NCBI GenBank assembly: GCA_009760855.2 | Contig: WPIO01000104.1 | Coordinates: forward strand, 757,501 to 821,500 | Origin: Cristatella mucedo | Lineage: Eukaryota; Bryozoa; Phylactolaemata; Cristatellidae | Direction: 5' to 3' | DNA: 64,000 bases | Shown: piece by piece, positions 11,046 to 57,900 of the stretch | Numbering within the stretch: the stretch's first letter is position 1 | How the letters are laid out: each line of letters begins with the position of its first letter | Notes under the pieces: generated by a model | What the model was told of the DNA's origin: nothing | Database searches by the model: none | The model's input: only the letters and a program-made list of their open reading frames with translations | Made by a program: the position numbers and the translations under genes

Positions 11046-12591
11046 TTAATAATAATAATAACGCACTTGATAAAGCGGCCTCAGAGAACTTAATCTCTTT
11101 TTAGGCGCTTTACATTTGCTGGAAAGAGAAATGCAATTGAATGGTAAGTAAAATCATGCTTGAAAAACAAACAAAATGAATAATATGGTTAGGGGTGACA
11201 TGCACAGGGTCAGCATGCAAATGTGGTTAGTGGCAGAATGCACGGTGTCAGCACGCATAAGCACATCAAGGACGAATCACAGGGACCCACTAAATGCTGT
11301 CCTAAATAGGTGTGTTTTTAAGTTCCTTTTAAATGTGGTCAGGATAGGGGACGTTCTGATGCAGGTCATGAGGAAGTTCTAGGCTTTGGGAGCATACGAA
11401 CTAAATGCATGGTCTCCATAGGATTTAAGGTTTCTACGAGGTATTTGTAGACTGTTGGACTCCGAAAAGCGGGTGGTACGATGCTTGGCCTGATGGGGGA
11501 GTATATCTGAGAGATAGGCTGGAGCCATAGAATGAAGGGACCTAAACGTGAGCTACAAAACCTTGAAGTCGATCCGTTGCCTCACTGGTAGCCAGTGCAG
11601 GTCGGCGAGAAGTGGATTAATGTGGCGCTCACGACAGACAAGCCTGGCTGCAGAGTTTTGCACCAGCTGCAATCGCCTGATCGCACATGCTGGTAGGCCA
11701 GTAAGCAGTGAGTTGCAAAAGTCGAGACGGGATGTCACGAATGCATGGACCAACTTAGACGTGGTATCCTTATCTAAACAAGCCCGGATTTTAGCAATGT
11801 TATGAAGCTGGAAATAGGCGGATTTGACTGTGGAGCTGATATGGTCGTTTAACGAGAGGTCGCTTTGGAATATGAAACCTAGATTTCGAGCTGATTCGAT
11901 AGGAGATGTGCTGGCAGAGCCAATTTTAAGAGTCAGCCTTACCAATCTCTCAATCACGCTGGGTTTGCCCATAACTAATAAGTTAGTTTTATCATCGTTT
12001 AGTTTTAGAAAATTTGCTGCCATCCATGTGCGGATGTCATCAATGCATGCAGCAAGTGAGTTGAGAGAATTTGAGGTGGTCGAAGGCTGGGAGGGATCAA
12101 AGCAAAGGTACAACTGAGTGTCATCCGCATAGAAGTGAAAGCCTAGATTGTGCTTGGCAATCACATCAGCAAGAGGGAAAGTATAAACCGTGAAAAGAAC
12201 CTGACCTAGCAAGGAGCCCTGAGGTACTCCATATTTCAAAGGTACCTCAGATGATCTTTGTCCATTCACGTCAATACTCTGGAGTCTCTCACTGAGATAG
12301 GACCTGAACCACTGCAGAGCAGTGCCAGTGATGCCCAGGCGAAATGACAGGTGCTCTAGAAGAACTTTGTGATCGATGGTATCAAAAGCTACCGAAAGAT
12401 CGAGCAAAGCAAGCAGAGACACTCCACCCATGTCTGCATTCCTAAGTAGGTCGTTGTATACCCTAAGCAATGCTGACTCTGTGGAGTGATTAGCTCTAAA
12501 GGCAGACTTGAACTTACTAGCATGATTTGATGTTTCGATATAGGAGTTCAGCTGGTCTGCCACGACACGTTCTAGTGTCTTTGATAAGAAT
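11046..12591 (-). mobile_element. LINE family 1, reverse transcriptase and 3' end
   Basis: CR1/L2-like non-LTR retrotransposon. The (AAT)n tail and terminal hairpin are at 11046-11125, and the 3' UTR runs to about 11390. The minus-strand reverse transcriptase frame (12563-11553) contains LLDLSVAFDTIDHKVLLEHL, GVPQGSLLG and the catalytic [10 protein letters not shown]. This is the longest intact RT frame in the window (336 aa), but it lacks the endonuclease and carries a frame break downstream. At 12591 it is interrupted by a family-2 insertion; the same element resumes at 14194. Confidence 0.93.
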
Positions 12592-14193
12592 GGTAATGTA
12601 ATGTAATGTAATGTAATGTATCTCCGTCAGTAACTCCAGAAAGTCATGAAGACCATGTGGGTGTTAAGCAGTAGAGGTTTGTATAGCGCACTCACCGCCT
12701 AAGCGGCTTTCGGTACGCATTCGGTACCTAACAGACTTTGTCTCACGCAACAAAGAGAAAGTGGGAAGCATAGCAGAGTTAGGAGAGCAGTTGAGGTAGT
12801 GAGTAGCATAGAAGTAGCAGTTCAGGACCGCTGAAAAAGATGTGCCATAGTCGGCAGTTGGAGAGTAGATGTCGTTGCGTAAGAATTGTGGAAGCGAGTT
12901 CCACAGTCTAGGACCTGCAGAGCTAAAGCTTCTGTCGCCAACTGTCTTTAAGCGGAGGAATGGGACAGCTAATTTATTGTCCTCACAGGACCTGAGGGCG
13001 CGAACAGGCTGAAACTGATGCAGCAGTTCAGCTAGGTATGAAGGAGACAAGCCGTGGTGGGCCTTGTGGGTCAGTGTAAGAACTTCGCTCTGTATCCTTT
13101 GCTCAACCGGCAACCATCCTAACTCTTCCAGCAAAGGTGACACGTGCTCAAACCGCTGGGACTTGAAGACCAGCCTTACAGCCATATTCATAGTCCGCTG
13201 TAGTGGCATAATAGCTTTCTTTGGCAGCCCAGCCAAAAGGGAATTACAATAATCAAGCCGAGACAGAACTAGAGAGCTAGTTAAATTTTTAACAAGCCAC
13301 TGTGTGAGACAGTTTCTAATCTTGGATAGGGATCGGATGTGATGGCTAGCTGTAGAGGCAGTCTTCTGAATGAAGCTTTTGAAATTGAGGCAGCTGTCGA
13401 ACACGACACCTAGATTACGAGCACGTGGTGACGGTCGCACAATAGCATCACCTATTAGAACAGCAAAGCCTTTTAATCCAGCCACACGCTTAGGGTGTCC
13501 TATGAGAAGCAGTTAGGTTTTATCGTCATTTAATTTCAGGAAGTTTTCCGACATCCAGGATCGAATATCGGCAAGGCAAGCATTCAGCTTCTCAGTTGCT
13601 GCAGCAGATTCCGACGGTTTAAATGACAAATACAACTGAGTATCGTCAGCATAGAAGTGATATCCTATTCCATGGGCCTTAATAACTTTTCCCAGTGGTT
13701 GCGTATAAATGGAGAACAGCAAGGGACCAAGTACAGACCCTTGAGGGACTGCACAGGTGACCCTTCTCATGTCTGAGACCTGACCCCCACACGACACGGA
13801 TTGAACACGATCAGACAAGTATGATTTAAACCATGCCAGTGCTTCGTCTGCCAGACCGATCGTTGTTCTCAATCGTTCAAGCAGAACTTCGTGATCATTG
13901 GTGTCGAAGGCAGCAGACAGATCTAGCAGAGCTAAGGCAGTGACATTCCCGTCGTCGTTGCCACGTAGAATATCATTGTTAACACGGAGGAGAGCAGTTT
14001 CAGTAGAGTGCAGCCTCTTGAAACCTGATTGAAATGTTTCTGACATTCCATTATTTTCAATATGTTCAACTAGCTGCTTAGCAACAATTTTTTCAAGAAT
14101 CTTTGATAAGAACAGAAGAAGGGAAACTGGACGATAGTTTGCTAGGGCCTGTGTCTAATCCAGGCTTTTTAAGAATAGGTCTAACGATTGAGA
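12592..14193 (-). mobile_element. LINE family 2, nested inside family 1
   Basis: A different CR1/L2-like element with tail (TAATG)n on the plus strand (12596-12620). The minus strand encodes [33 protein letters not shown] and [12 protein letters not shown], then, after a stop near 13515, GHPKRVAGLKGFAVLIGDA and the C-terminal block ending in LRETKSVRYRMRTESRLGGE. It is 5'-truncated and lacks an endonuclease. GGTA at both ends (12592-12595 and 14194-14197) looks like a short target-site duplication. The flanking family-1 sequence rejoins exactly when the insert is removed. Confidence 0.93.
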
Positions 14194-14760
14194 GGTAGAA
14201 GTGAGACTGGGCGGTAGTTGCTTAAGTTCTCTTGGTCTAGTGTGGCTTTCTTGAGAAGTGGCCTGACTACAGCTTTTTTGAAAGGAGCTGGGACATGACC
14301 TGAGGCTAATGATCATTTATGATGTTATTTATGCATGGCAGCAGCAGATCAATGCGACGTAGGAGCAGGACAGTGGGAATAGGGTCCAGAGGACTTGTTG
14401 TCTTCTTTGATTGAGATACGAACTTTAGGACTAGATCACTAGTGACCTGCTTAAATGCAGACATTGAGGTGCAGCCAGGAACCGAGGAACAGCATTCTAG
14501 TGGGGAGTTTGTCATCGTAGGGATGGACTCCCTGATCTTGTCTATCTTCTGCACAAGGAATCAAGAGAAGCGATCGGCTAGATAATCACAAGGATCATCA
14601 GGTAAGTAGCTAATTTGGGAACGGTTGAGGAGATGGTTCATTGTCGACATCATATCGGCTTCCTCAAACTGCTGTCTACTCGAGTGTGGTTCTGTAAAGT
14701 GGTGCTGTAAAGAGGCATGAAGAGACGGAAAAAAGTGCAAATGGTACTCCAAATGTGGAA
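14194..14760 (-). mobile_element. LINE family 1, 5' part of the split copy
   Basis: Continues the element at 11046-12591 upstream of the insertion. The minus strand encodes NHLLNRSQISYLPDDPCDYL, SAFKQVTSDLVLKFVSQSKK and PLDPIPTVLLLRRIDLLLP, matching 41850-42180. The 5' boundary is uncertain; homology fades above about 14665. Confidence 0.85.
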
Positions 14761-15043
14761 CCCAATAATGGAATGCAGGTTCTGCCTGCCTGTTTCTACC
14801 AGAAGTGAGGCCCTCTATTCAGGACTTGCAAATACTGAGCAAATACCTCAACGTCGAGCCCTTGACCTTGGTCGCTATGGGGGAGCAACTTAACCAAGGG
14901 AAAAAATATGCAGCAGCAGTGCAGCCCCTGGGTTTAAGCAAAGGTGTAACATGGTGGCTTTTCACGACTTGGTGGGTGGGAGTCCTGCTGCAGAGGTCGA
15001 TCTCTTATTGACCACTGCAAGTGGTAGTGAAGGCTCCTCCACT

Positions 15044-15166
15044 GCTACGTAAGATTGTTGATCAGTTTAGGCTGTTGATCAAATGCTACGCAAGATTGTT
15101 GATCAGTTTAGGCTGTTGATCAAATGCTACGTAAGATTGTTGATCAGTTTAGGCTCTTGATCGGCT
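15044..15166. repeat. 41-bp tandem repeat, 3 copies
   Basis: GCTACGTAAGATTGTTGATC followed by AGTTTAGGCTGTTGATCAAAT starts at 15044, 15085 and 15126 with one or two changes per copy. Repeats are directly adjacent without spacers. Confidence 0.93.
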
Positions 15167-15359
15167 ACCATCAGCTACATCTGCTTTTAGATCAGCGTAC
15201 CTTGCTTTCTATGAATGAATTGCCCGATGGCCACTGGCTTAAATTTTTGCCCAAAACTCAATGCAGCGAGGACTTCGCCCTTGAGTAGCGTTGGGAATCT
15301 TCAGATCTTCAGCTTGACTCTTCACCGAGCAGGAGCAATGCGGATAGATAGACTACCAG

Positions 15360-15645
15360 GTTTTAGGCAAATGCCGGGCGATGGAGCCGACTGTGGCCCA
15401 TCCTTTCCAGCAGTCCTGAGCTGCTACTTGCATGCTACTCACTACCTCAACTGCTCTCCAGACTCTGCTATGCTTCCCACTTTCTCTTTGCTGCGTGAGA
15501 TGGTCTGTTAGCTACCGAATGCGTACCGAAAGCTGCTTAGGCTGTGTGTACGCTATACAAAACTCTCGTGCCAAACCCCCACATAGTCTCTATGGCTTTG
15601 TGGAGTTACAGATGGAGGTACGTTACGTTACATTAGCGGCACGAG
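15360..15645 (+). mobile_element. LINE family 2, 3' fragment
   Basis: Encodes the family-2 C-terminus (LNCSPDSAMLPTFSLLREM) and the 3' UTR, and ends in TACGTTACGTTACATTA. It matches 62690-62925. It is 5'-truncated. Confidence 0.88.
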
Positions 15646-15974
15646 TGATTGAACCATCAACTACCTAAAGACTAGGTAGAAACATATTGCTTGCACAACC
15701 TAGAAACTGGGTAAAAACGTCTGGGCTCCACGGCCCAGAAACTCGTACGTCTCACCTTCTCCTAGAGACTGTGCAAAATTGTCTTGCTCAGGTGGTCCCC
15801 ATCCCATGCATCAGCTTACCCTGCTCGATTGAGTTCAGCTGCTGCTGCCAGCTGATAATCTTGGAGGCCAAGTGACCGGATGGGAGTGCTCGAAAAACAG
15901 AAGGGCTGAAGAGTGGGTGGCAAACAAATAAAATACATCGACGCCAGTCTATGGTTGACATCTTTTTTGTGTGA

Positions 15975-15980
15975 TTTATT
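15975..15980 (-). terminator. candidate poly(A) signal for GGNBP2
   Basis: TTTATT on the plus strand reads AATAAA on the minus strand, about 270 nt past the GGNBP2 stop codon. A role is inferred from position only. Confidence 0.4.
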
Positions 15981-16252
15981 GTGCAATAAATACAAATCGT
16001 CGGTAAAAAAGATGCCGCAATACCCAAGTCTGCATAACAATGTTGCGCGGCTGGGAGCTAGAAAAGATTCTGCCGGAAATGCCGTGGCACAGAAGCTGCT
16101 GCTGCAGCTTTAGCTGCAGCTGCTTGCAGGCTCTCATCAATCGGCTCCTACAAAGGAGCGCACCTCGCTAGCTCACCAATAGAGCTCCTCAGAGATCAGC
16201 TGATCTCTGGTGGCTGTTTGATATCGCGCACAAGCGTGTACACGCCCAATCT

Positions 16253-29211
<12,959 letters not shown>

Positions 29212-29532
29212 GATGTCGAACTCGCAGATGTCAGCCAAAGCGTGTATCAATCAGATCCCAGATGGGTGGCCCGCCAGTGCACTCTTGACGTAGCAGCCCC
29301 CTTCTAAACCGGAGCCATATTAGGCATCTCACAAGTCTCTGAATGTACTGCAGCAGCAATAAATAGTTCGTATAGTTAGGCAAAATTTGATAAATTTTTA
29401 GGCAAAATTGTCTAAATGAAACTTTTAGAGCATTAAATCGTGCTATGCTTGCGTTAATATCCTCATATAGCGTTCATTCGAGATGCATTTTGTATTCCTC
29501 CGCTGAAGCTCGTATGACATTGACCTTTCATC
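29212..29532. promoter_or_regulatory. bidirectional promoter region, GGNBP2 / DDX55
   Basis: The two start codons (29211 minus, 29533 plus) face away from each other with 321 bp between. No repeat insertion lies in this gap, in contrast to the introns. No clear TATA box seen; motif content not resolved by eye. Shared regulation is inference from layout. Confidence 0.6.
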
Positions 29533-51368
<21,836 letters not shown>

Positions 51369-51708
51369 AGAGTGAAGTCGGCCAGACACAGCTGGACGCT
51401 CGGGCAGAGAGAGCAGGGCGGCGCAGTGCAGGCCGCCGGGGGGGGGGGGCCGGCCAGCAGCAACAGGCCGTCTGAGCTCTGCCTGGCCCTGCCCTGCCTC
51501 ACACTGCCGCAAGCAGCAGCCGCTGCTCGGTGTGTGGTTTCTGCTCGGTGAGTGGCCGGGTTGGTGGCAGCTGCAAGTGACTGGAGCGGAGCACCTGACG
51601 CGGATCGCCTTCCCTCCCACCAATGGTGCGCAACAGCGACGGCAGATGGCACCCGGCCATCTCAACCACCGGTCTCTAGTCCCGGAGGTGGCGACTGCGA
51701 CCGACCGC
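51369..51708. other. convergent 3' intergenic gap, DDX55 / MRM1
   Basis: 340 bp between the two stop codons. GC-rich, with a poly-G run near 51437-51449. No plus-strand AATAAA was seen after the DDX55 stop, so the two 3' UTRs may overlap. Inference from layout. Confidence 0.5.
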
Positions 51709-51851
51709 TCAGTGGTATGCGCCTTCATCGTCGGTACGGCCGCCGGGGTCGCGCGACGTCAGAAAGTGGCGCAGCATGATGGCTGGAAAGAAGAAGAAAA
51801 AGATGAGTGAGGCAATAGTCGGTCGTGGATTCTCTCTCTCTCTCTCTCTCC

Positions 51852-51919
<68 letters not shown>

Positions 51920-54900
51920 GTCTCTCTCTCTCTGTCTCTCTCTCTGCCGCCCAAATTTGGCGATGGAGCGATGGGAAAGCTCACCTGTCGCGACCGAGAC
52001 GTTGAGCGAGTCCACTTCGGCTTGAGCTCCGGGCCAGCCGGCAATGCGGATCCGGTGCGTGCACAGGTCCGCCAAGGTCGGGTCGATCCCGCTCCCTTCG
52101 TTGCCTGCGTTAGAGCATTACAAGCCCGGGCTGTTTGTGTTTGTATGGTGGCGGCAGCAGCATCTGAATCGCCAGTGCTGGCGGTGGGAAGCTCTGACAC
52201 CTGACCGGTCCGGTGCTTGCCGCCGCCTGTGCGCCGGCGCTCTACGACACTCACCGACTACGAGCAGAGTGTTGCTTCGCATGACGAAGCTGCTCAGCTC
52301 GGCCGCCTGAGCGCCGCTGCCTCCCAGACGCTCGCCGGGCGCGGCTGCCGTGCCCACGACACTCCATGCCCTGGCGACCATGCCCTGCATGGGAGGAGAG
52401 ACGGTGTCGCGATGTCGGGAGCAGCGGCAGCAGTGGCTCGGACGCAATGCTGCTTCAGCTGGGCCGCCGCTGCGTCGGGCAAGCGGCAGCGGCGGGCCGA
52501 TGCAGCAGCTTGCCGGACGGCTGAGTGCGGTGGTGCCGGCAACAGATTCGACCCGTTCGATCGTCCTGTCATGCTGGGTCACGTCTCTAGCGCAGTCGTG
52601 TCGCTGTGCCGTGTACACGCTGCGCTAATACTGCACATTATACGTCGGTGCCCCGATGCAGTGTTGCAGCGCTTGCTCACTCTAGCAGTAGTAGCTGCAG
52701 CTCGTCCTGCTCCCGTAACCCTGCGGCCATATTTAGTGCTGCTACAGAGCACGGCCGGGCTGGCGAGTGGGTGTGGAACAGTGAAAGTGCTTTCCTAGGG
52801 ATGCATGCATCGTGGTGGTCGCTTCTAAATAAATAAATAAATAAATCCTAGCTGATTAAACAGCCTCTTTTTGTATAGCGACAGAAGAGCCTTTACTGCT
52901 ATCACCACTGCTTGCAGTGGCGATAAAGGATCGCCCACTGCAGGAATCGAACCCACGACCTCGGGACCGAGGTCGTGAAAGCAACCACCTTATCTAGTGT
53001 GCACCATGCTAGTGACATCCCGCTACCACGTGGTCACTCCTTGCTTCGAGTCAGCTCGAGCTCAAGTTGTCTCTCTCTCGGCGGGCACCGCTGAAAGCCG
53101 CGGATGTGAACTAGCAGGCGGCCGGCTGAATTAGCGAATAGCACGTGATAGCCAAGCTCAGGGAGCTGCAGTAGGCAAAGTGCCGTGGCCACCGGATCTC
53201 GGCAATAGGTCGTTTGGTCTGCACAAGATGTCAAGGTCAAATTTAAAAAAATTAATCTGCCTCGTCGTGGCCGTGCCTACGTGCATCACGAGTCTCTCGA
53301 GCGATGCAAGGATTGTAGGATGCTAGGGTAGTATGCCTGGTATCAGTTGGTTGCAAGCACTGTCTTGCACTTTCAAAACCCTGAAGTCGCCTGTACTTTA
53401 GCAGCACCTTAGGCCTAACTTCAAATACGAGAACCAGATTCCAACGACCCCGAAACATGACCTCTTGATTGATGCGCTCGATTCGTTGGGCTTTTGTCTG
53501 CAAGCACCGACTATAACACAAAACACAGTTATAGCTCTCAGAGAACTAAATCTCTCTCATTCAGGGCACTTTACGTATGCTAGATTGGAAGCATGCCAAT
53601 CAGTTATTAATAAAATGCACAGTGTACAGAGGCCTAAACATGCTAAGGACAATTCATACGGATCAGCAAATGCCACGAGGAACAAGTGCATTTGTTTAGC
53701 TTCTGTTTTTAAATGTCGTCTAATGGGGGGGGGGGCTGATGTTGTGACGTCAGTTAGGAGCGAGCTCCAATCTTTCGGAGCATGCCAACCAAAGGCACGA
53801 CGGCCTCTCAATGATTCCAAAGGTTGATTCGAGGATTCGTTGATTTCGACGACTTGAGTCAAGTAGAAAGGCATGTGGTACTATGCCTGATTGGCAAGGG
53901 GAACCAGTGCAAGTGCAAATTGGTGCACTTTGGCTAGTGGGGCAGTCACTATAGACAAATAAAAAAAAAATCTTAGCTAGTTTGACTGCCTCATTTGTGT
54001 AGCAGCAGAAGAAGAGCCTTAACGAGGGCACCAAAGTCACCAAAGCTTGCAGTTGGCAACAAAGGTGCTGGCCACTGCAAGAGTCGAACCCACGACCTCG
54101 GCAGTGGAGAGCGCACACTTCACCTGCGTCATCAGTCGTCCAGTGACAAGCCTGCAGAGTTTTGCACGAAGCTAAAGCACCTAGGTGCAGAGGTCAGAAG
54201 AACTGCCTAAGAAATGAGCTAACAGAAGTCGAGGCCTGGTGTCACGGAAACACGGACCAATTTGATGGCGGTAACTAGTTTAAGCCTTGAAGTATTTTTG
54301 CACTGGTATGAAATAAGTACTTTTAATTATAAAATAATATATGCTAATAACATTATATATATATATATATATATTAAGATATTTTTATTTTTTTAAGTAT
54401 TTTTATTCTATGTAAAATAAATATTTTTGCACTGGTATGAAGCTGCAAGGAAGAACACTTGACTGTGAACCCGACGTGGTCGTCTACCAAAAAGGTCACT
54501 TTGGAACAAGTTGCCTGTAAACCATAGAGGAAATATACTGGCAGAGCCGATTTTGAGGGGTAGCTTTTCAAGTTCTGACTTAACACTTATGTTTGGCCCT
54601 AACTACTAGTACGCTGGCAATGCAGTGCCTCTCACAGTGAAGCTCAGCAGTTAAAAACAGAGTATTGTGCAGCCAGCCACATGTTGGACAGTCGCCGGAC
54701 GATGACATCGGGCGCGAGACCTCAAGAGTGACACCTGAGCACGAACCTGAATGGTCGCAGTTGTATTGCAGCTGTACAGCTGCATGGCTTCCATAGCACC
54801 TGCGCTGGCTTTGCTGACGACAGGCGTCAGGGGACAGCTGCAAAAAGGCATGCTAATTACGACACGAAGTAAATAAATCGAACGCTGCGCGCACGCCAGC

Positions 54901-57900
54901 CGCGTCCACCGACGGCGATGCGTACCGGTCTGAGTGAGCGACGAGAACTCGATCCACGCCGAAGAAGTAGGCAGATCGCAGTATGGCGCCACAGTTCATC
55001 GGGTCCTTACAAAGAGGCGGCAGCGAGCACGCTAGATATTGATGCCACCACTTCAAGTGGAAAGCGAGACTGGCGGCAAATTGGAAGTCGCGCAGGCAAG
55101 GTACGTCACTTCAAGGACATCACTTGTGACCTCGTACTAAAGTTGATATCCCAATCAAAGAAGACAACTAGTCCTATGTACCCTATTGCCACTGTCCAGC
55201 TTCTACGATGTATTGATCTGCTGCTGCCATGCACAACTAACATAACTAATGTCATTAGCCTCAGGTCATGTTCCAGCACCTTTCAACAAGGCTATAGTCG
55301 GGCCACTGCTCAAGAAAGCTACACTAGACCAAGAGAAATTGACTAACTTCCGCTCAGCCTCCTTTCTACCGTTCCTATCAAGACAGTGGAACGAGTCGTG
55401 GCTGACCGGATGAACTCATATATTGAAACTTCAAACCTTGCCAGTGAGTTCCAATCCGGTTTCAGAGCTAATCACTCCACAGAGTCAGCATTGCTTCGGG
55501 TGTACAACGACCTACCTAGGAATACAGACTTAGGTCCTGCTGCCGACTATGGCACATCCTTTTCAGCAGTCCTGAACTGCTACTTCTATGCTACTCACTA
55601 CCTCAACTGCTCTCCTGACTCTGCTATGCTTCCCACTTTCTCTTTGTTGCGTGAGACGAAGTCTGTTGGCTACCGAATGCGTACCGAAAGCCGCTTAGGC
55701 TGTGAGTGCGCTATACAAAACTCTCCTGCGTAGCACCCACATGGTATTTATGACTTTGTGGAGTTACAGGCATAGATTCATTACATTACATTATCTGCTT
55801 GCTTTGCTTGATCTTTCGGCAGCTTTGATACTATCAATCACCAAGTCCTTCTTGAGCACATCTCATCTCGCCTGGGCATCACAGGAACTGCTCTGAAATA
55901 GTTCAGGTTCTATCACAGTGGGAGACTCCAGAGTATCGATGTGAATGGACAAAGATCATCCGATGAGCCTCTGAAATATGGGGTAGCTCAGGGCTCTGTG
56001 CTTGGTCCAGTTTTGTTCACGGTTTATACTCTTCCTCTTGCCGATGGGATTGCCAAGCACAATCTAGGCTTTCACTTCTAAGCAAATGAGACTCACTGTA
56101 TGTTTGCTTTGATCCCTCCCAGCCTTCGAGCACGTCGAATTCTCTCAACTCGCTGCATGCATTGATGACATCCGAACGTGATGACAGAAAATTCTCTTAC
56201 ATTGAATGATGATAAAACCAACTTACTAGTTATGGTCAAACCCAGCGTGATTCAGAAATAGGAAAGATCGACGCTCACAATTCGCTATACCAGCGTACGT
56301 CCTGTTGAATCTGCACGAAATCTAAGTGTCATGTTCCAAAATGACCTTTAATTAGACGACCACATCAGCTCTACAGTAAAGTCTGTCTACTTTGAGCTAC
56401 AAAACATTGCTATAATTCGGGCTTGTTTAGACAGGGATACCACATCTGCTGCATCCCCATGCATTTGTGACATCCTGTCTTGACTTCTGTAACTCACTGC
56501 TTGCTGGTCTACCGTCCTGTGCATTAAGGTGCTTACAGCTGGTGCAAAACTCTGCAGCTAGGCTTGTCTGTCGTGAGCGTCGCAGTTGCCACATCACACC
56601 AATTCTTGCCGACCTGCACTGGCTTCCTGTCAAGCAACGCATCGACTTCAAGGTTTTGTCACTCACTTCTCTTCATTGTCTGGCTCCAGCCTATCTATCA
56701 GATCTACTCCACACCACCTGGCAGGCTAAGCATCGTACCACCTGCTTTTTGGAATCTCGCTGTTTATCCATACCCTGTACAAATCTCAAATCCTTTGGAG
56801 ACCGTGCCCCTAGTGTGTATGCTCTCAAAGCCTAGAACTCACTCCCGACCTTTCCTGACTTGTCCACATTTAAAAAGAAACTAAACACGTATCTATTTAT
56901 GACAGCATTTAGAGGGTCCCTGTGATTCGTCCTTTATGTGCTTATACATGCTGATACTGTAGTATGCTGCCACTTACCATACTTACACGCTGACCATGTG
57001 AATGTCACCCTAACCATGTTTTTCTTGTTGTTTATTGAGCATGCTACTACCACTAACCATTCGATCGTGCTTCCTTTGCAGCAAATGTAAAGCGCCTAGA
57101 AAGAGATCGAGTTCTCTGAGGGCGCTTTATCAAGTGCACCATTACTATTATCAGTCCCGAGGTCGTGAAAAGCAAGCACCTTACTTAGTGAGCCATCACG
57201 GCTCACTGCCATACACACAAGTCTGTTAGATCAGCCTAAACGTTTTTGCAGCGATATGAGGTCAAGATATTATGGAGACTCTTTCATCGTGGTAGAGCTT
57301 AAATGCACCCGTTTAATACAGTATTTGGCAGGTCTCTGATTTGTTCCTCATGTGTACGTACCAGGTTATACTATGTCTGCTGCCTGCAGATGTTACCATC
57401 CGTCATTGGGTAATACTTTCTATTCAGCATCTGTAAAGTGCCTAGAAAGAGATACAGTTTTCCGAGGGTGCTATACAAACTTATAATAATAATAATAATA
57501 AAAATGCACTTGATAAAGCATCCTAACAGAGCTCAATCTCTTTCTAGGCGCTTTACATTTGCTGCAAAGAGAAAGGCGATTGAATAGTGAGTAATATCAT
57601 GCTTGATAAACAACATGAAAAACATGGTTAGGGGTGACACATGCACAGGGTCAGCATGCAAGTGTGGTTAGTGGTAGCATGCACAGTGTCAGCACGCATA
57701 AGCACATCAAGGACGAATCGCAGAGACCCATGAAATGATGCTGTCCTAAATAGGTGTTTTTAAGTTCTTTTTGAATGTGGTCAAGTCAGGGTATGTTCTG
57801 ACGCAAGTCGGGAGGGAGTAGGCTTTGGGAGCATACGAACTAAATGCACGGTCTCCTAAGGATTCGAGGTTTGTACGAGGTATTGGTAAACTATTGGATT

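Noticed and set aside
15044-15166. Possible CRISPR-like array
   Set aside because: Three direct 41-bp repeats without spacers in an animal genome: a plain tandem repeat.
52955-53005. Possible functional tRNA gene
   Set aside because: B box is present but the anticodon arm is replaced by a long hairpin and the acceptor stem is not closed; the same unit recurs with a SINE body and tail.
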